From: Pectobacterium aquaticum | Lineage (GTDB): Bacteria; Pseudomonadota; Gammaproteobacteria; Enterobacterales; Enterobacteriaceae | Assembly: GCF_003382565.3 (NCBI RefSeq) | Contig: NZ_CP086253.1 | Span: 3,348,001-3,412,000 of the forward strand | DNA: 64,000 nucleotides | Reading direction: 5' to 3' | Shown: in pieces, positions 35,965 through 44,288 of the stretch | How the letters are laid out: each line of letters starts with the position of its first letter | How positions within the stretch are numbered: the first letter of the stretch is position 1 | The notes under the pieces: generated by a model | Told to the model about the DNA's origin: nothing | Seen by the model: only the letters and a program-made list of their open reading frames with translations | Database searches by the model: none | Made by a program: the position numbers and the translations under genes

Positions 35965-36165
35965 TATGTTCCCTAAATAATTCGAGTTTCAGGCAGGCGG
36001 CAAGCGAAGGACAAATTCGTCTGGAACGAATTTGACCAGCCAGCGGCTGGCCTTCGGTGAGAGACAGGATGTCTCTCATTTCATCCCGATGAGCTTACTC
36101 GGGTAAGTGATTCGGGTGACTGAACGCAGCCAACGCACATGCAACTTGAAGTATGACGGGTATAT
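35965..36165. repeat. ERIC (IRU) element with a 70-bp internal insert
   Basis: The ends CCCTAAATAATTCGAGTTTC and CTTGAAGTATGACGGGTATA and the inner GAGCTTAC / GTAAGTGATTCGGGTGA core match the enterobacterial repetitive intergenic consensus. It is about 70 bp longer than the copy at 46227-46353. The extra segment (about 36011-36081) contains inverted repeats CAAATTCGT/ACGAATTTG and GAGAGAC/GTCTCTC, and an outer CGAAGG/CCTTCG pairing spanning its edge. Confidence 0.88.
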
Positions 36166-36188
36166 CTAAAAACCGAGAAGGTGACGCT

Positions 36189-36578
36189 ATGTACGACAAT
36201 CTAAAAAGCCTGGGCATTACCAATCCCGATGATATCGATCGCTATAGCCTGCGTCAGGAAGCAAACAACGACATCCTAAAAATCTATTTTCGTAAAGATA
36301 AGGGCGAGTTTTTCGCTAAAAGCGTGAAGTTCAAGTATCCACGCCAGCGCAAGACCATCGTGGCAGACAATTCTGGACAGGGCTACAAAGAGATCAACGA
36401 GATCAGCCCAAACCTTCGCTATGTAATTGATGAATTGGACAAAATCTGCCAACAGGAACAGGTTGAAGTCGATCTGAAACGCAAAATCCTTGACGACCTG
36501 CGTCATCTGGAAAGCGTGGTTTCCAACAAAATTACCGAAATCGAAGCAGATTTAGAGAAACTAACCAAGAATCGCTAA
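36189..36578 (+). CDS. yaeH: DUF3461 family protein YaeH
   Basis: This 129-residue conserved enterobacterial protein has no established function. The start at 36189 (MYDNLKSLGITNPDDIDRYSL) has AAGGTGA upstream; a start 36 bases earlier would extend into the ERIC element. The body is charged with KSVKFKYPRQRKTI, and the C-terminal third (LKRKILDDLRHLESVVSNKITEIEADLEKL, read in parts) is probably a coiled coil. It lies alone between an ERIC element and a shared terminator. Confidence 0.92.
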   Translation: MYDNLKSLGITNPDDIDRYSLRQEANNDILKIYFRKDKGEFFAKSVKFKYPRQRKTIVADNSGQGYKEINEISPNLRYVIDELDKICQQEQVEVDLKRKILDDLRHLESVVSNKITEIEADLEKLTKNR

Positions 36579-36608
36579 GCACGATTATCTCAACAGGCCG
36601 CAACGAAA

Positions 36609-36633
36609 ACGGGAGCGCGACAGGCTCCCGTTT
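36609..36633. terminator. Terminator between yaeH and yqcA
   Basis: ACGGGAGC-GCGACAG-GCTCCCGT is followed by a short T-rich segment; it lies between convergent genes. Confidence 0.78.
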
Positions 36634-36650
36634 GTCATTTCAGCACGGCA

Positions 36651-37106
36651 TCACTGCGCATCAACCAAATCAGCCCATGCTTCAACCCACGGGCATGAAA
36701 TCACTTCCGGCTCTGGATGCTCGACTGCATCAACGTCCAACACATCGCCCAGACGCTTAGCACCGATTTCCTGCAATAAGGCATCGAAAAGATGGCCACC
36801 CGCGCAGAAATTCGGGTAACTGCTGTCACCCAGCGCAATCACGCCATAGTGCAGCGCGGGCTGGTAACCGCCTTTATCACGCAGTGCGGCATAAAGCGGA
36901 ACAATAGAATCAGGCAACTGGCCTTGTCCCGTCGTCGACGTGACAACTAAAACCGTCTGCTCGCGGTAGTCCAGCCAGGATTCCAGCGTCGCATCTTCAA
37001 AGACCTTAACCTCATGGCCACGATCCTTGAGGATATTTTCGGCTTCTTCGGCCACCAGCAATGCATTCCCGTAGACCGTACCAACAAAAATACCAATCTG
37101 CGCCAT
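36651..37106 (-). CDS. yqcA: Flavodoxin YqcA
   Basis: This 151-residue short-chain flavodoxin has the FMN-phosphate loop GTVYGNALLVAEEAE, the STTGQGQLPDS loop, and GDSSYPNFCAGG around the isoalloxazine ring. It is a single-electron carrier; in E. coli it is encoded next to truC as here. Its physiological partner is not known with certainty; MioC-like flavodoxins are the closest alternative annotation. Confidence 0.93.
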   Translation of the reverse strand: MAQIGIFVGTVYGNALLVAEEAENILKDRGHEVKVFEDATLESWLDYREQTVLVVTSTTGQGQLPDSIVPLYAALRDKGGYQPALHYGVIALGDSSYPNFCAGGHLFDALLQEIGAKRLGDVLDVDAVEHPEPEVISCPWVEAWADLVDAQ

Positions 37107-37172
37107 GCTTCTGACTCCCTGTTTAATTCGATATGTTGGATATAAAAGTAATACGGCAGTAATAAGACAGAG

Positions 37173-37961
37173 CTACTGCCCAGCGAAATGATCGCTATCC
37201 TGACCTGAGTCGGCAGGAAACTCAACCCCTTCAAACTCAGGGAGAATCCCCTGCCAGCCAAACTGTGTCATCACGCCCTGCCACGGCGCATCCCAACGCG
37301 CCTGCAACGTCAATGGCTGACCGCTCACCGGATGATTCAGTTGCAACTCGCTGGCATGCAGCATGAGCCTGCCGCAGGAGAAGTGCGATTCCATGCCGCG
37401 ATTGTGTCGCAGGTCGCCGTGCGCGGTATCGCCAATAATCGGATGGTGGATATGTGACATATGGCGGCGGAGTTGGTGCTTGCGTCCGGTCTGTGGTTTC
37501 AGCTCCATCAGACTGTAGCGTGCCGTTGGGTAGCGGCCGATGGCGACCGGCATTTCGACCTGCGCCAAGGAACGGTAATGCGTGACAGCAGGCTGCGGCG
37601 CCTTATCAGGATTGGTAAACTTGTCGGCGATCTTGTCCAGCTCTTCAGTGAGCGCATAATCGATCACACCATCATCCAGCACATAGCCCCGCACAACGGC
37701 ATGATACATTTTTTGCATCTGGTGTGATTCAAACTGCTGTGATAGCGCACGGGCCACCTCGCTGGACAACGCGAGCAGCAACACGCCGGATGTCGGCCTG
37801 TCGAGACGATGAACGGTATACACGTGCTGGCCGATCTGATCGCGCACGGTCTGCATCACCACGACTTTTTCTTTGCGATCCAGCCAGCTACGATGGACTA
37901 ACCAGCCACTGGGTTTATTGACGGCAACCAGATGCTCATCCTGATAAATAATCTCAAGCAT
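37173..37961 (-). CDS. truC: tRNA pseudouridine(65) synthase TruC
   Basis: TruC makes pseudouridine 65 in tRNA(Ile1) and tRNA(Asp). It is a RluA-family enzyme with catalytic D54 in VHRLDRPTSGV and a second motif ELKPQTGRKHQLRRH. The start at 37961 (MLEIIYQDEHLVAVNKPSG) overlaps the yqcC end by eight bases and gives 262 residues; the longer frame would add 55 unrelated residues lying inside yqcC. Confidence 0.95.
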   Translation of the reverse strand: MLEIIYQDEHLVAVNKPSGWLVHRSWLDRKEKVVVMQTVRDQIGQHVYTVHRLDRPTSGVLLLALSSEVARALSQQFESHQMQKMYHAVVRGYVLDDGVIDYALTEELDKIADKFTNPDKAPQPAVTHYRSLAQVEMPVAIGRYPTARYSLMELKPQTGRKHQLRRHMSHIHHPIIGDTAHGDLRHNRGMESHFSCGRLMLHASELQLNHPVSGQPLTLQARWDAPWQGVMTQFGWQGILPEFEGVEFPADSGQDSDHFAGQ

Positions 37962-38304
37962 CGTGCACTGCGCCATCCTGTACATCGGGGGCGAATAGCT
38001 CATCGAGCAGTTTGATACGCAACAGAACCGCCGCTGTTTCTTCTGGCGACCCTTCCAGCGCGTCTTCGAAATAAGGCAGTAAAGCCAGTTCAGCGGGCAG
38101 CGCCAGATCGCTGTCCAATAACGCATGCATGCGCGGCAAAAAAACCCACTGCAACCACTCTTCGGGTTTCATGGTATCGAGGCTAAAGGGCTCCGTGCTG
38201 TTAAACGCCTGCTCTTCCGGTGGGACAACCTGCCAGAAAGCGCTTTCCCTCAGTGCGCGCTCAATATCTAATAATGACTGACGAATCTGGTTCTCTCTGC
38301 TCAT
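37954..38304 (-). CDS. yqcC: YqcC family protein (DUF446)
   Basis: This 116-residue conserved protein of unknown function starts at 38304 (MSRENQIRQSLLDIERALRE), with GGGGGAG upstream. The centre has FSLDTMKPEEWLQWVFLPRMHALLD, typical of the family. It overlaps truC and is read in the same direction, so the two are translationally coupled. As in E. coli, a CsrB-class RNA gene lies directly upstream. Confidence 0.92.
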   Translation of the reverse strand: MSRENQIRQSLLDIERALRESAFWQVVPPEEQAFNSTEPFSLDTMKPEEWLQWVFLPRMHALLDSDLALPAELALLPYFEDALEGSPEETAAVLLRIKLLDELFAPDVQDGAVHDA

Positions 38305-38424
38305 GCGGTTTCTCCCCCTTGACGCCAACAGTAATGGCGGCAAAGCATAGCACTGATATCAGCCAGTGCCCAATCGTCGCATGTTGGCGATACGCTATCG
38401 ATGATACCCCCTCCAGTCACAGGC

Positions 38425-38458
38425 AAAAAATTGGGGGTACTGATTGCTCAGTACCCCC
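38425..38458 (-). terminator. Terminator of rsmB
   Basis: GGGGGTACTGA-GCAA-TCAGTACCCCC on the minus strand is followed by AATTTTTT. Confidence 0.92.
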
Positions 38459-38874
38459 GGTTCGTTTTATAGCTATCCCGCTACACATTTGCATCCCTGC
38501 TCATCCGTGAAAACTTTTCCTTTTTGGTCGTCCTAACCCACAATCCTTGCTGGCGTCCCACTTTCTTCCTGACGTTTCCATCCTGTATCTTCCGTGATTC
38601 AATCCCTTTAGGCTCCTGCCCCACCGATATTCCTAATCGGCTCTCGGTCTCCTTCCTGGAGGTGTCCCTGATTTCATCCTGAAATCATGTTTCTTCCTGA
38701 AAACTGTTTTTCTTCCTGAAAACAACGCTTCTTCCTGAAACGACTGTTTCTTCCTAAAACAGTGTTTATCCTTAAAACAGCGTTTCTTCCTGAAACAATG
38801 CCTCTTCCTGAAACAATATCTCTTCCTGAAACAATATCTCTTCCTGAAAACAACCCGAGTGCAGTAACGTTATT
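38425..38874 (-). ncRNA. rsmB: RsmB / CsrB-family regulatory RNA (sequesters RsmA/CsrA)
   Basis: On the minus strand this segment holds about 27 GGA trinucleotides, many as CAGGAAG or CAGGATG, the CsrA/RsmA binding motif. Nine of them (38695-38844) recur every 17-19 bases. It ends in a strong terminator. Position between yqcC and syd matches E. coli csrB, and in soft-rot Pectobacterium this gene (rsmB, formerly aepH) titrates RsmA and thereby turns on plant-cell-wall-degrading enzymes. The 5' end is approximate: it is placed about seven bases after a possible -10 (TATAGG, 38886-38881). The published RsmB is near 479 nt, so the true start may be up to 30 bases further upstream. Confidence 0.93.
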
Positions 38875-39081
38875 TTGTTACCTATAGTAACTGTTACACA
38901 CACTGTAACCGGTTACTAACTTAAGTAATAAGATGTATTAATTGTCAGCTTTCAGCAAGGGGTAATTGACAGTGTTTCTCAACACCCCTTAAGTGACACT
39001 GCGAATTTTTATTGTAATTAACTAATTAATAATGAAAAAATTAAAATGAAACATATTTTCAACATTAAAGATAAGACATTT

Positions 39082-39110
39082 CTTACAGAGAATGTAAGAG
39101 ATCTCTCACA
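39082..39110 (-). promoter_or_regulatory. UvrY/GacA binding site upstream of rsmB
   Basis: The 18-bp box at 39093-39110, read on the minus strand, is TGTGAGAGATCTCTTACA, the UvrY/GacA operator type TGT(A/G)AG-N6-CTTACA. A further CTTACA half-site at 39082-39087 pairs with the TGTAAG of the box, making three alternating half-sites. It lies about 220 bases upstream of the RNA, comparable to the E. coli csrB arrangement. Confidence 0.8.
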
Positions 39111-39137
39111 AAGCAGAAAGTGAAATTCGATTAACCA

Positions 39138-39686
39138 TTAGACCGCTAACGGCTTAAGGCCAGAAAGAAACACCGCCAGCGTTGGCGCTAAAGTCTGACG
39201 TTTTTTCGTGCCAAATTCTTCCAGGATAATTTCCCCAGAAACATTACACAGCGACACCATTGTCAGCTCCGAATCGGTTGTCGCTAAAAACAGCGTCGGA
39301 GTGAGCTTAAGGCGCTTCTGCGTTAATAAATGACCAATCAGATTCTCCTGCATCCGAGTGAAATCCTCTTCGCTCCACACCTGCAACAACTGGCACGATA
39401 GCGAATCAAACTGCGCCGCCATATCCCCAGCATACTGCGCGGTGTAAAAAGCATGAACATCAGGATGCAGGCTGATTTCCAGCGCACGTTCCACACCATC
39501 CAATGCGGCTGAAGGAACAAAAGGCTGCGGCAGCCAGTGAACGGTATCGTCATGATTTTCGACAATACACGGGGAAGGTATACCGTAAAGCGCTTCACTG
39601 GCAGGCAAATGCCCCTTTTCCTGCTGCCAACAGGCAACATAGCGCTGGGTAAACGCCGCCAGCGCTGAAACAACCTCATGCTCCAT
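39138..39686 (-). CDS. syd: SecY-interacting protein Syd
   Basis: Syd is a peripheral inner-membrane protein that binds SecY and can interfere with faulty translocons. The start at 39686 (MEHEVVSALAAFTQRY) gives 182 residues, near the E. coli 181; two in-frame ATGs lie just upstream. Family segments include YGIPSPCIVE, AQYAGDMAAQFDSL and QENLIGHLLTQKRLKL. It is divergent from queF and lies upstream of rsmB in the same direction; its 3' end runs to within 30 bases of the UvrY-type site. Confidence 0.95.
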   Translation of the reverse strand: MEHEVVSALAAFTQRYVACWQQEKGHLPASEALYGIPSPCIVENHDDTVHWLPQPFVPSAALDGVERALEISLHPDVHAFYTAQYAGDMAAQFDSLSCQLLQVWSEEDFTRMQENLIGHLLTQKRLKLTPTLFLATTDSELTMVSLCNVSGEIILEEFGTKKRQTLAPTLAVFLSGLKPLAV

Positions 39687-39756
39687 AATTTTTCTCATCA
39701 CTCTTTTAGTCAGGTTACACTATTCGCCATCACGCTTATCACATCAAGGTAACAGC

Positions 39757-40605
39757 ATGTCCGTCTATGACAAGCATCAGGCCCTGAGCGGGCTGACACT
39801 GGGCAAACCCACTCCCTATCATGACCGCTATGATGCCGCACTTCTGCAACCCGTGCCACGTAGCCTGAACCGCGATCCACTCGGCATTTATCCTGACAGC
39901 CTGCCGTTTCATGGTGCGGATATCTGGACGCTCTATGAGCTTTCCTGGCTGAACAATCGCGGCGTACCTCAGGTAGCCGTTGGTGAAATGCATCTCAATG
40001 CGGAAAGCCTGAATCTGATTGAATCAAAAAGTTTTAAGCTGTATCTGAACAGCTTTAATCAAACGGCATTCGACAGTTGGGAAAGCGTTCGCGCAACGTT
40101 AGCCAAGGATCTGGCGCATTGTGCACAAGGGGATGTCAGCATCACGCTTTTCAAACTCAACGAGCTTGAAGGCCAGCCACTAGCGGGATTCACAGGCGAG
40201 TGCATCGACGACCAAGACATCCAGATCGACAGCTACGACTTCAACGCCGACTATCTGGCGACCAACGAACAGGACGCGCCAGTCGTTGAAGAAACGCTGG
40301 TCAGCCACCTGCTGAAATCCAACTGTTTGATCACCCATCAACCCGACTGGGGCTCGGTACAGATTCACTATCGCGGCAAGCGTATCAACCGTGAAGCACT
40401 GCTGCGCTACATTGTCTCATTTCGTCATCATAACGAATTTCACGAACAGTGTGTGGAACGAATTTTTAACGACATCATGCACTATTACCAGCCGGAAAAG
40501 CTCAGCGTGTATGCCCGTTATACCCGCCGCGGCGGGCTGGACATCAACCCGTGGCGCAGTAACACCCCGTTTACTGCACCAAATGGCCGCCTGCCGCGCC
40601 AGTAA
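39757..40605 (+). CDS. queF: NADPH-dependent 7-cyano-7-deazaguanine reductase
   Basis: QueF reduces preQ0 to preQ1 in queuosine biosynthesis. This is the long, two-domain (YqcD/E. coli) form at 282 residues. The catalytic cysteine C190 lies in SNCLITHQPDW with D197. The NADPH-binding motif ESKSFKLYLNSFNQT is intact. It is divergent from syd. No preQ1 riboswitch is visible upstream. Confidence 0.98.
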   Translation: MSVYDKHQALSGLTLGKPTPYHDRYDAALLQPVPRSLNRDPLGIYPDSLPFHGADIWTLYELSWLNNRGVPQVAVGEMHLNAESLNLIESKSFKLYLNSFNQTAFDSWESVRATLAKDLAHCAQGDVSITLFKLNELEGQPLAGFTGECIDDQDIQIDSYDFNADYLATNEQDAPVVEETLVSHLLKSNCLITHQPDWGSVQIHYRGKRINREALLRYIVSFRHHNEFHEQCVERIFNDIMHYYQPEKLSVYARYTRRGGLDINPWRSNTPFTAPNGRLPRQ

Positions 40606-40915
40606 CCGGCCGATAAATCTCAGGCTTGCACGGATATATGCGTAGCGTCACGCAAGTTAGGCAGCAAACTTCTGCCAACATTGGAAAAAATGATGGCAGC
40701 GCGTTAAGGTGGTGTGCCAGACAACAAAAGATCCATAACGTCTGAACGGTGCTCAAGTAGGTTTCATTTAGGCCGAGGTATTTAACGCATGCGCGTAGCG
40801 CCTTAAATGAATGACATTCGTGCCGTGCTGCTGAAACGTCGAGCGTGTAATAACGGAACGTGCTCTCGGCAGCCAGCATGGCATCGCGAATTATATTGCG
40901 TTTCAAGGAGCAAAA
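40606..40915. other. 310-bp gap between queF and ppnN
   Basis: No RNA gene, terminator or recognised repeat is seen. The minus strand stays open across most of it (40571-40927), encoding residues such as KALRACVKYLGLNETYLST, but I recognise no family and the frame runs into the ends of both flanking genes. It may be decayed coding sequence. A strong AAGGAG at the right end serves ppnN. Confidence 0.5.
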
Positions 40916-42280
40916 TTGATTACACATATCAGCCCATTGGGATCGATGGATTTGTTATCGCAGTTGGAAGTGGACATGCTGAAAAGCACAGCCAGCAGCG
41001 ATCTCTACCGTTTGTTTCGCAACTGTTCCCTCGCCGTACTGAATTCTGGTAGCCAGACAGATAACAGCAAAGAGCTACTGTCTCGTTATGAAGATTTTGA
41101 TATCAACGTGCTGCGCCGCGAGCGCGGCGTCAAACTGGAATTGGTGAACCCGCCGGAAGACGCCTTCGTTGACGGCAACATCATTCGCGCCTTGCAGGCT
41201 AACCTGTTCGCCGTATTGCGCGACATTCTGTTCGTCAATGGCCAAATCGCCAGTGCAGGTCGCTATCAGAACCTGAATCTGGAAAATTCCGCCCATATCA
41301 CCAATCTGGTGTTCTCTATCCTGCGTAATGCCAGAGCGCTCCACGTCGGGGAAGAACCGAACATGGTGGTCTGCTGGGGCGGCCACTCGATTAATGAAAT
41401 CGAATACCAGTATGGCCGTAAAGTGGGCAGTCAGCTCGGCCTGCGTGAACTGAATATCTGCACGGGCTGCGGTCCGGGTGCGATGGAAGCGCCAATGAAA
41501 GGTGCTGCCGTCGGTCATGCGCAGCAGCGCTATAAAGAAGGACGCTTCATCGGCATGACTGAACCGTCCATCATTGCCGCTGAACCACCGAATCCGCTGG
41601 TCAATGAACTGATTATCATGCCAGATATCGAAAAGCGTCTGGAAGCGTTTGTCCGTATCGGACACGGCATCATTATTTTCCCCGGTGGGGTCGGAACGGC
41701 GGAAGAGTTCCTCTATCTGCTGGGCATTATGATGAACCCAGAAAACAGCGAGCAGGTGCTGCCGATTATCCTGACCGGGCCAGAGGAAAGTGCCGACTAT
41801 TTCCGCGTGCTGGACGAATTCATTGTTAGCACGCTGGGCCGTCAGGCGCGTCGTTACTACTCGATCATCATTAATGATGCAGCAGAAGTCGCCCGTCAGA
41901 TGAAGAAAGCGATGCCACTGGTGAAAGAAAGCCGCCGCCACACGGGCGATGCCTACAGCTTTAACTGGTCACTGCGCATCGCACCCGATCTGCAACTGCC
42001 TTTTGAGCCGACACATGAAAATATGGCCGCCCTCAATCTGCATCCGAATCAGCCGGCTGAAGAGCTGGCTGCCGCGCTGCGCCGGGCGTTCTCCGGTATT
42101 GTGGCCGGCAACGTGAAGGAAGTCGGTATTCAGGCGATTGAGCAACGTGGGCCGTACAAAATTCACGGCGACCCGCAGATGATGAAAAGCATGGATACGC
42201 TGCTACAGGGCTTTGTCGCACAACAGCGCATGAAGCTGCCCGGCAGCGCCTATATCCCCTGCTACGAAATCTGCGCCTAA
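40916..42280 (+). CDS. ppnN: Pyrimidine/purine nucleotide 5'-monophosphate nucleosidase PpnN
   Basis: PpnN (YgdH) splits nucleoside monophosphates into base and ribose 5-phosphate and is stimulated by (p)ppGpp. The start is TTG at 40916, preceded by AAGGAG at good spacing, giving 454 residues as in E. coli (LITHISPLGSMDLLSQ). The LOG-like catalytic motif FPGGVGTAEEFLYLLG and the CWGGHSINEIEYQYGRKVG segment are intact. Confidence 0.97.
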   Translation: MITHISPLGSMDLLSQLEVDMLKSTASSDLYRLFRNCSLAVLNSGSQTDNSKELLSRYEDFDINVLRRERGVKLELVNPPEDAFVDGNIIRALQANLFAVLRDILFVNGQIASAGRYQNLNLENSAHITNLVFSILRNARALHVGEEPNMVVCWGGHSINEIEYQYGRKVGSQLGLRELNICTGCGPGAMEAPMKGAAVGHAQQRYKEGRFIGMTEPSIIAAEPPNPLVNELIIMPDIEKRLEAFVRIGHGIIIFPGGVGTAEEFLYLLGIMMNPENSEQVLPIILTGPEESADYFRVLDEFIVSTLGRQARRYYSIIINDAAEVARQMKKAMPLVKESRRHTGDAYSFNWSLRIAPDLQLPFEPTHENMAALNLHPNQPAEELAAALRRAFSGIVAGNVKEVGIQAIEQRGPYKIHGDPQMMKSMDTLLQGFVAQQRMKLPGSAYIPCYEICA

Positions 42281-42351
42281 CGGTTCACCGCTCGATCGTA
42301 CCTCTGTGGGGAAGCCTAGCTTCCCCCTCTTATCACATCAGGAATTACGCG

Positions 42352-43134
42352 ATGCCCGTCCATTTGCTGATTGTCGACGCGCTCAATCTGATACGTCGCA
42401 TTCATGCGGTACAAGGTTCGCCTTGTATCACGGCATGCCAACATGCGCTGCATCAACTCATACAAAACAGTCAGCCTACGCACGCGGTGGCCGTCTTTGA
42501 TGATGAAGATCGCGATACCAGTTGGCGTCACCAACTCTTGCCTGACTACAAGGCAGGACGCACGCCAATGCCGGAGAATCTGAAGCAGGAACTCCCGCAG
42601 ATTAAAGCGGCCTTTGCCGCCGTTGGTGTAGCCAGTTGGCATAGCCCCGGCAATGAAGCCGACGATTTGGCGGCTACACTGGCCGCCAAGTTGTCATCCG
42701 CAGGTCATCAGGCAACGATCGTGTCGACTGACAAAGGGTATTGCCAGCTACTGGCTCCACACATTCAGATCCGGGATTACTTTCAGAAACGCTGGCTGGA
42801 CCTGCCGTTTATCGAACAGGAGTTTGGTGTGTCACCGCAGCAGTTGACGGACTACTGGGGGCTAGCTGGCATTAGCAGCAGCAAGATTCCGGGCGTAGCA
42901 GGCATCGGCCCTAAAAGTGCCACACAGCTTTTGCAACAGGCAGGAAGTCTGGAGGCGCTGTATCAACAGTTGGATACCGTACCGGAGAAGTGGCGTAAGA
43001 AGCTGGAGCAGCATAAAGAAATGGCGCTGATCAGTCGTCAGGTCGCGACGCTACGTACCGATTTAACGCTTAATGGCAATCTACAACAACTGAGGCTGCC
43101 AGTGCAGAATAGCGCTCAGCCGCATTCTCACTAG
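42352..43134 (+). CDS. xni: Flap endonuclease Xni (exonuclease IX)
   Basis: This 260-residue 5'-3' exonuclease-domain protein is homologous to the nuclease domain of DNA polymerase I and cleaves flaps. Motifs VDALNLIRRIHAVQG, FDDEDRDTSWRHQLLPDYKAGR (read in parts), NEADDLAATLA and the helix-hairpin-helix GVAGIGPKSATQLL are present. E. coli Xni lacks some metal ligands of its relatives. In E. coli sdaC-sdaB lie between ppnN and xni; here the two are adjacent, with a short GGGGAAG/CTTCCCC hairpin between. Confidence 0.95.
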   Translation: MPVHLLIVDALNLIRRIHAVQGSPCITACQHALHQLIQNSQPTHAVAVFDDEDRDTSWRHQLLPDYKAGRTPMPENLKQELPQIKAAFAAVGVASWHSPGNEADDLAATLAAKLSSAGHQATIVSTDKGYCQLLAPHIQIRDYFQKRWLDLPFIEQEFGVSPQQLTDYWGLAGISSSKIPGVAGIGPKSATQLLQQAGSLEALYQQLDTVPEKWRKKLEQHKEMALISRQVATLRTDLTLNGNLQQLRLPVQNSAQPHSH

Positions 43135-43187
43135 CGGATGAATACGGATGCGTACCTGAGTAACCTCAGATACGCACCTGCTCGAAA

Positions 43188-44288
43188 CTATCGCTCGTCG
43201 CGACGGCCGGGCACCGCGCTCCAGAAACGACGAACATGCACGGTGATTTCCTCACGGTCATGGTACAAATGCTTGGCATGCACTTCAGCATTAACGCCAT
43301 TTTCGCTCAAGCGCTCACGCAGCATGGCCAGATTCTGTGAAACCTCTTCATAGCGCTTCTTCATCGGCAACTTCAGGTTGAATATCGCTTCACGACACCA
43401 GCCCTTGATCAGCCAATCACTCATCAGGCTGGTGACTTTCGCGGGCTTTTCCACCATATCGCACACCAGCCAATACACGTTATTACGCGGCACTTCAAAG
43501 CGGAAGCCATCCGCCTGATGGTGCATCACCTGTCCGGTATCCATCAGGCTCGGTGCCATTGGTCCGTTGTCTACCGCATAAACCATCATACTGCGTTTAA
43601 CCAGTTGGTAAGTCCAGCCGCCGGGGCAGGCACCTAAATCCACCGCATACATGCCGCTGCCCAGACGCTCATCCCACTCGTCGGCAGGAATAAAGACGTG
43701 AAACGCTTCTTCCAGCTTAAGCGTCGAACGGCTTGGCGCATCAGAAGGGAACTTGAGGCGTGGGATCCCCATATAAAACGGTGAATTGTTATTGCTATAA
43801 GAATAACCGGCATAGCAGCAGCCGGGCGCAATAAACAGCACATGCAGCACCGGACGATCCGCTTTTTCATAACCCAGCAGAATTTTGTGCTCACGCAATG
43901 CCGCGCGCAGCGGTACGGTGAATTTGCGGCAGAACTTCATCAGCTCTTTGCTTTCATTGGTGTCGGGAACTTCGACGCGCAGCTCTCCCGCGCGTTCAAT
44001 GGCTCCCGTCAGCATACCCACGATTGGCGTGATGCGGTCTTCTGACGGCAGATCGCGCAGCAGTTCACCGCTCAGGAACATCTGGCGGGCAAAAATCAGT
44101 TCATGAAACGGCAGCGTTTTGACCAGACGTTCAGCATCTTCATGCTGATAGCATTCAAACACAACGTAGCCACTGTTCTCTTTTACCCGCGCGAAGCCGA
44201 AAGCATTATGCTGCGTGGCTTTTTCCGTTATTTCCGCCGCACACTCTTTCTCAAACCCAGGGCGGCAATACAAAATGACTTTATTCAT
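43188..44288 (-). CDS. rlmM: 23S rRNA 2'-O-methyltransferase (C2498) RlmM
   Basis: This 366-residue enzyme methylates the ribose of C2498 in 23S rRNA. An N-terminal THUMP-like domain (VILYCRPGFEKECAAEI) is followed by a Rossmann-like domain with the SAM site DLGACPGGWTYQLVKRS. Downstream segments supply the K-D-K-E tetrad of 2'-O-methyltransferases (K in RSTLKLEE-like region, D in WLVCDMVEKPAK, K in NLKLPMKKRYEE). It overlaps ygdD by eight bases. Confidence 0.97.
   Translation of the reverse strand: MNKVILYCRPGFEKECAAEITEKATQHNAFGFARVKENSGYVVFECYQHEDAERLVKTLPFHELIFARQMFLSGELLRDLPSEDRITPIVGMLTGAIERAGELRVEVPDTNESKELMKFCRKFTVPLRAALREHKILLGYEKADRPVLHVLFIAPGCCYAGYSYSNNNSPFYMGIPRLKFPSDAPSRSTLKLEEAFHVFIPADEWDERLGSGMYAVDLGACPGGWTYQLVKRSMMVYAVDNGPMAPSLMDTGQVMHHQADGFRFEVPRNNVYWLVCDMVEKPAKVTSLMSDWLIKGWCREAIFNLKLPMKKRYEEVSQNLAMLRERLSENGVNAEVHAKHLYHDREEITVHVRRFWSAVPGRRDER

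Noticed and set aside
38641..38860. Regularly spaced repeats that could suggest a CRISPR array
   Set aside because: Units are 17-19 bases, rich in CAGGAAG on the minus strand, with no spacer-sized unique sequence; strand, terminator and position between yqcC and syd identify an RsmB/CsrB RNA.
39687..39756. Possible preQ1 riboswitch upstream of queF
   Set aside because: The leader is only 70 bases, shared with divergent syd, and lacks the H-type pseudoknot pattern; enterobacterial queF genes are not known for one.
40571..40927. 118-codon minus-strand frame spanning the queF-ppnN gap
   Set aside because: Not called as a gene because it runs into the ends of both neighbours and matches no family I know; recorded as a finding instead.
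41075..41941. 288-codon minus-strand frame opposite ppnN
   Set aside because: It is a shadow of the conserved ppnN coding strand; no start signal or recognisable protein.
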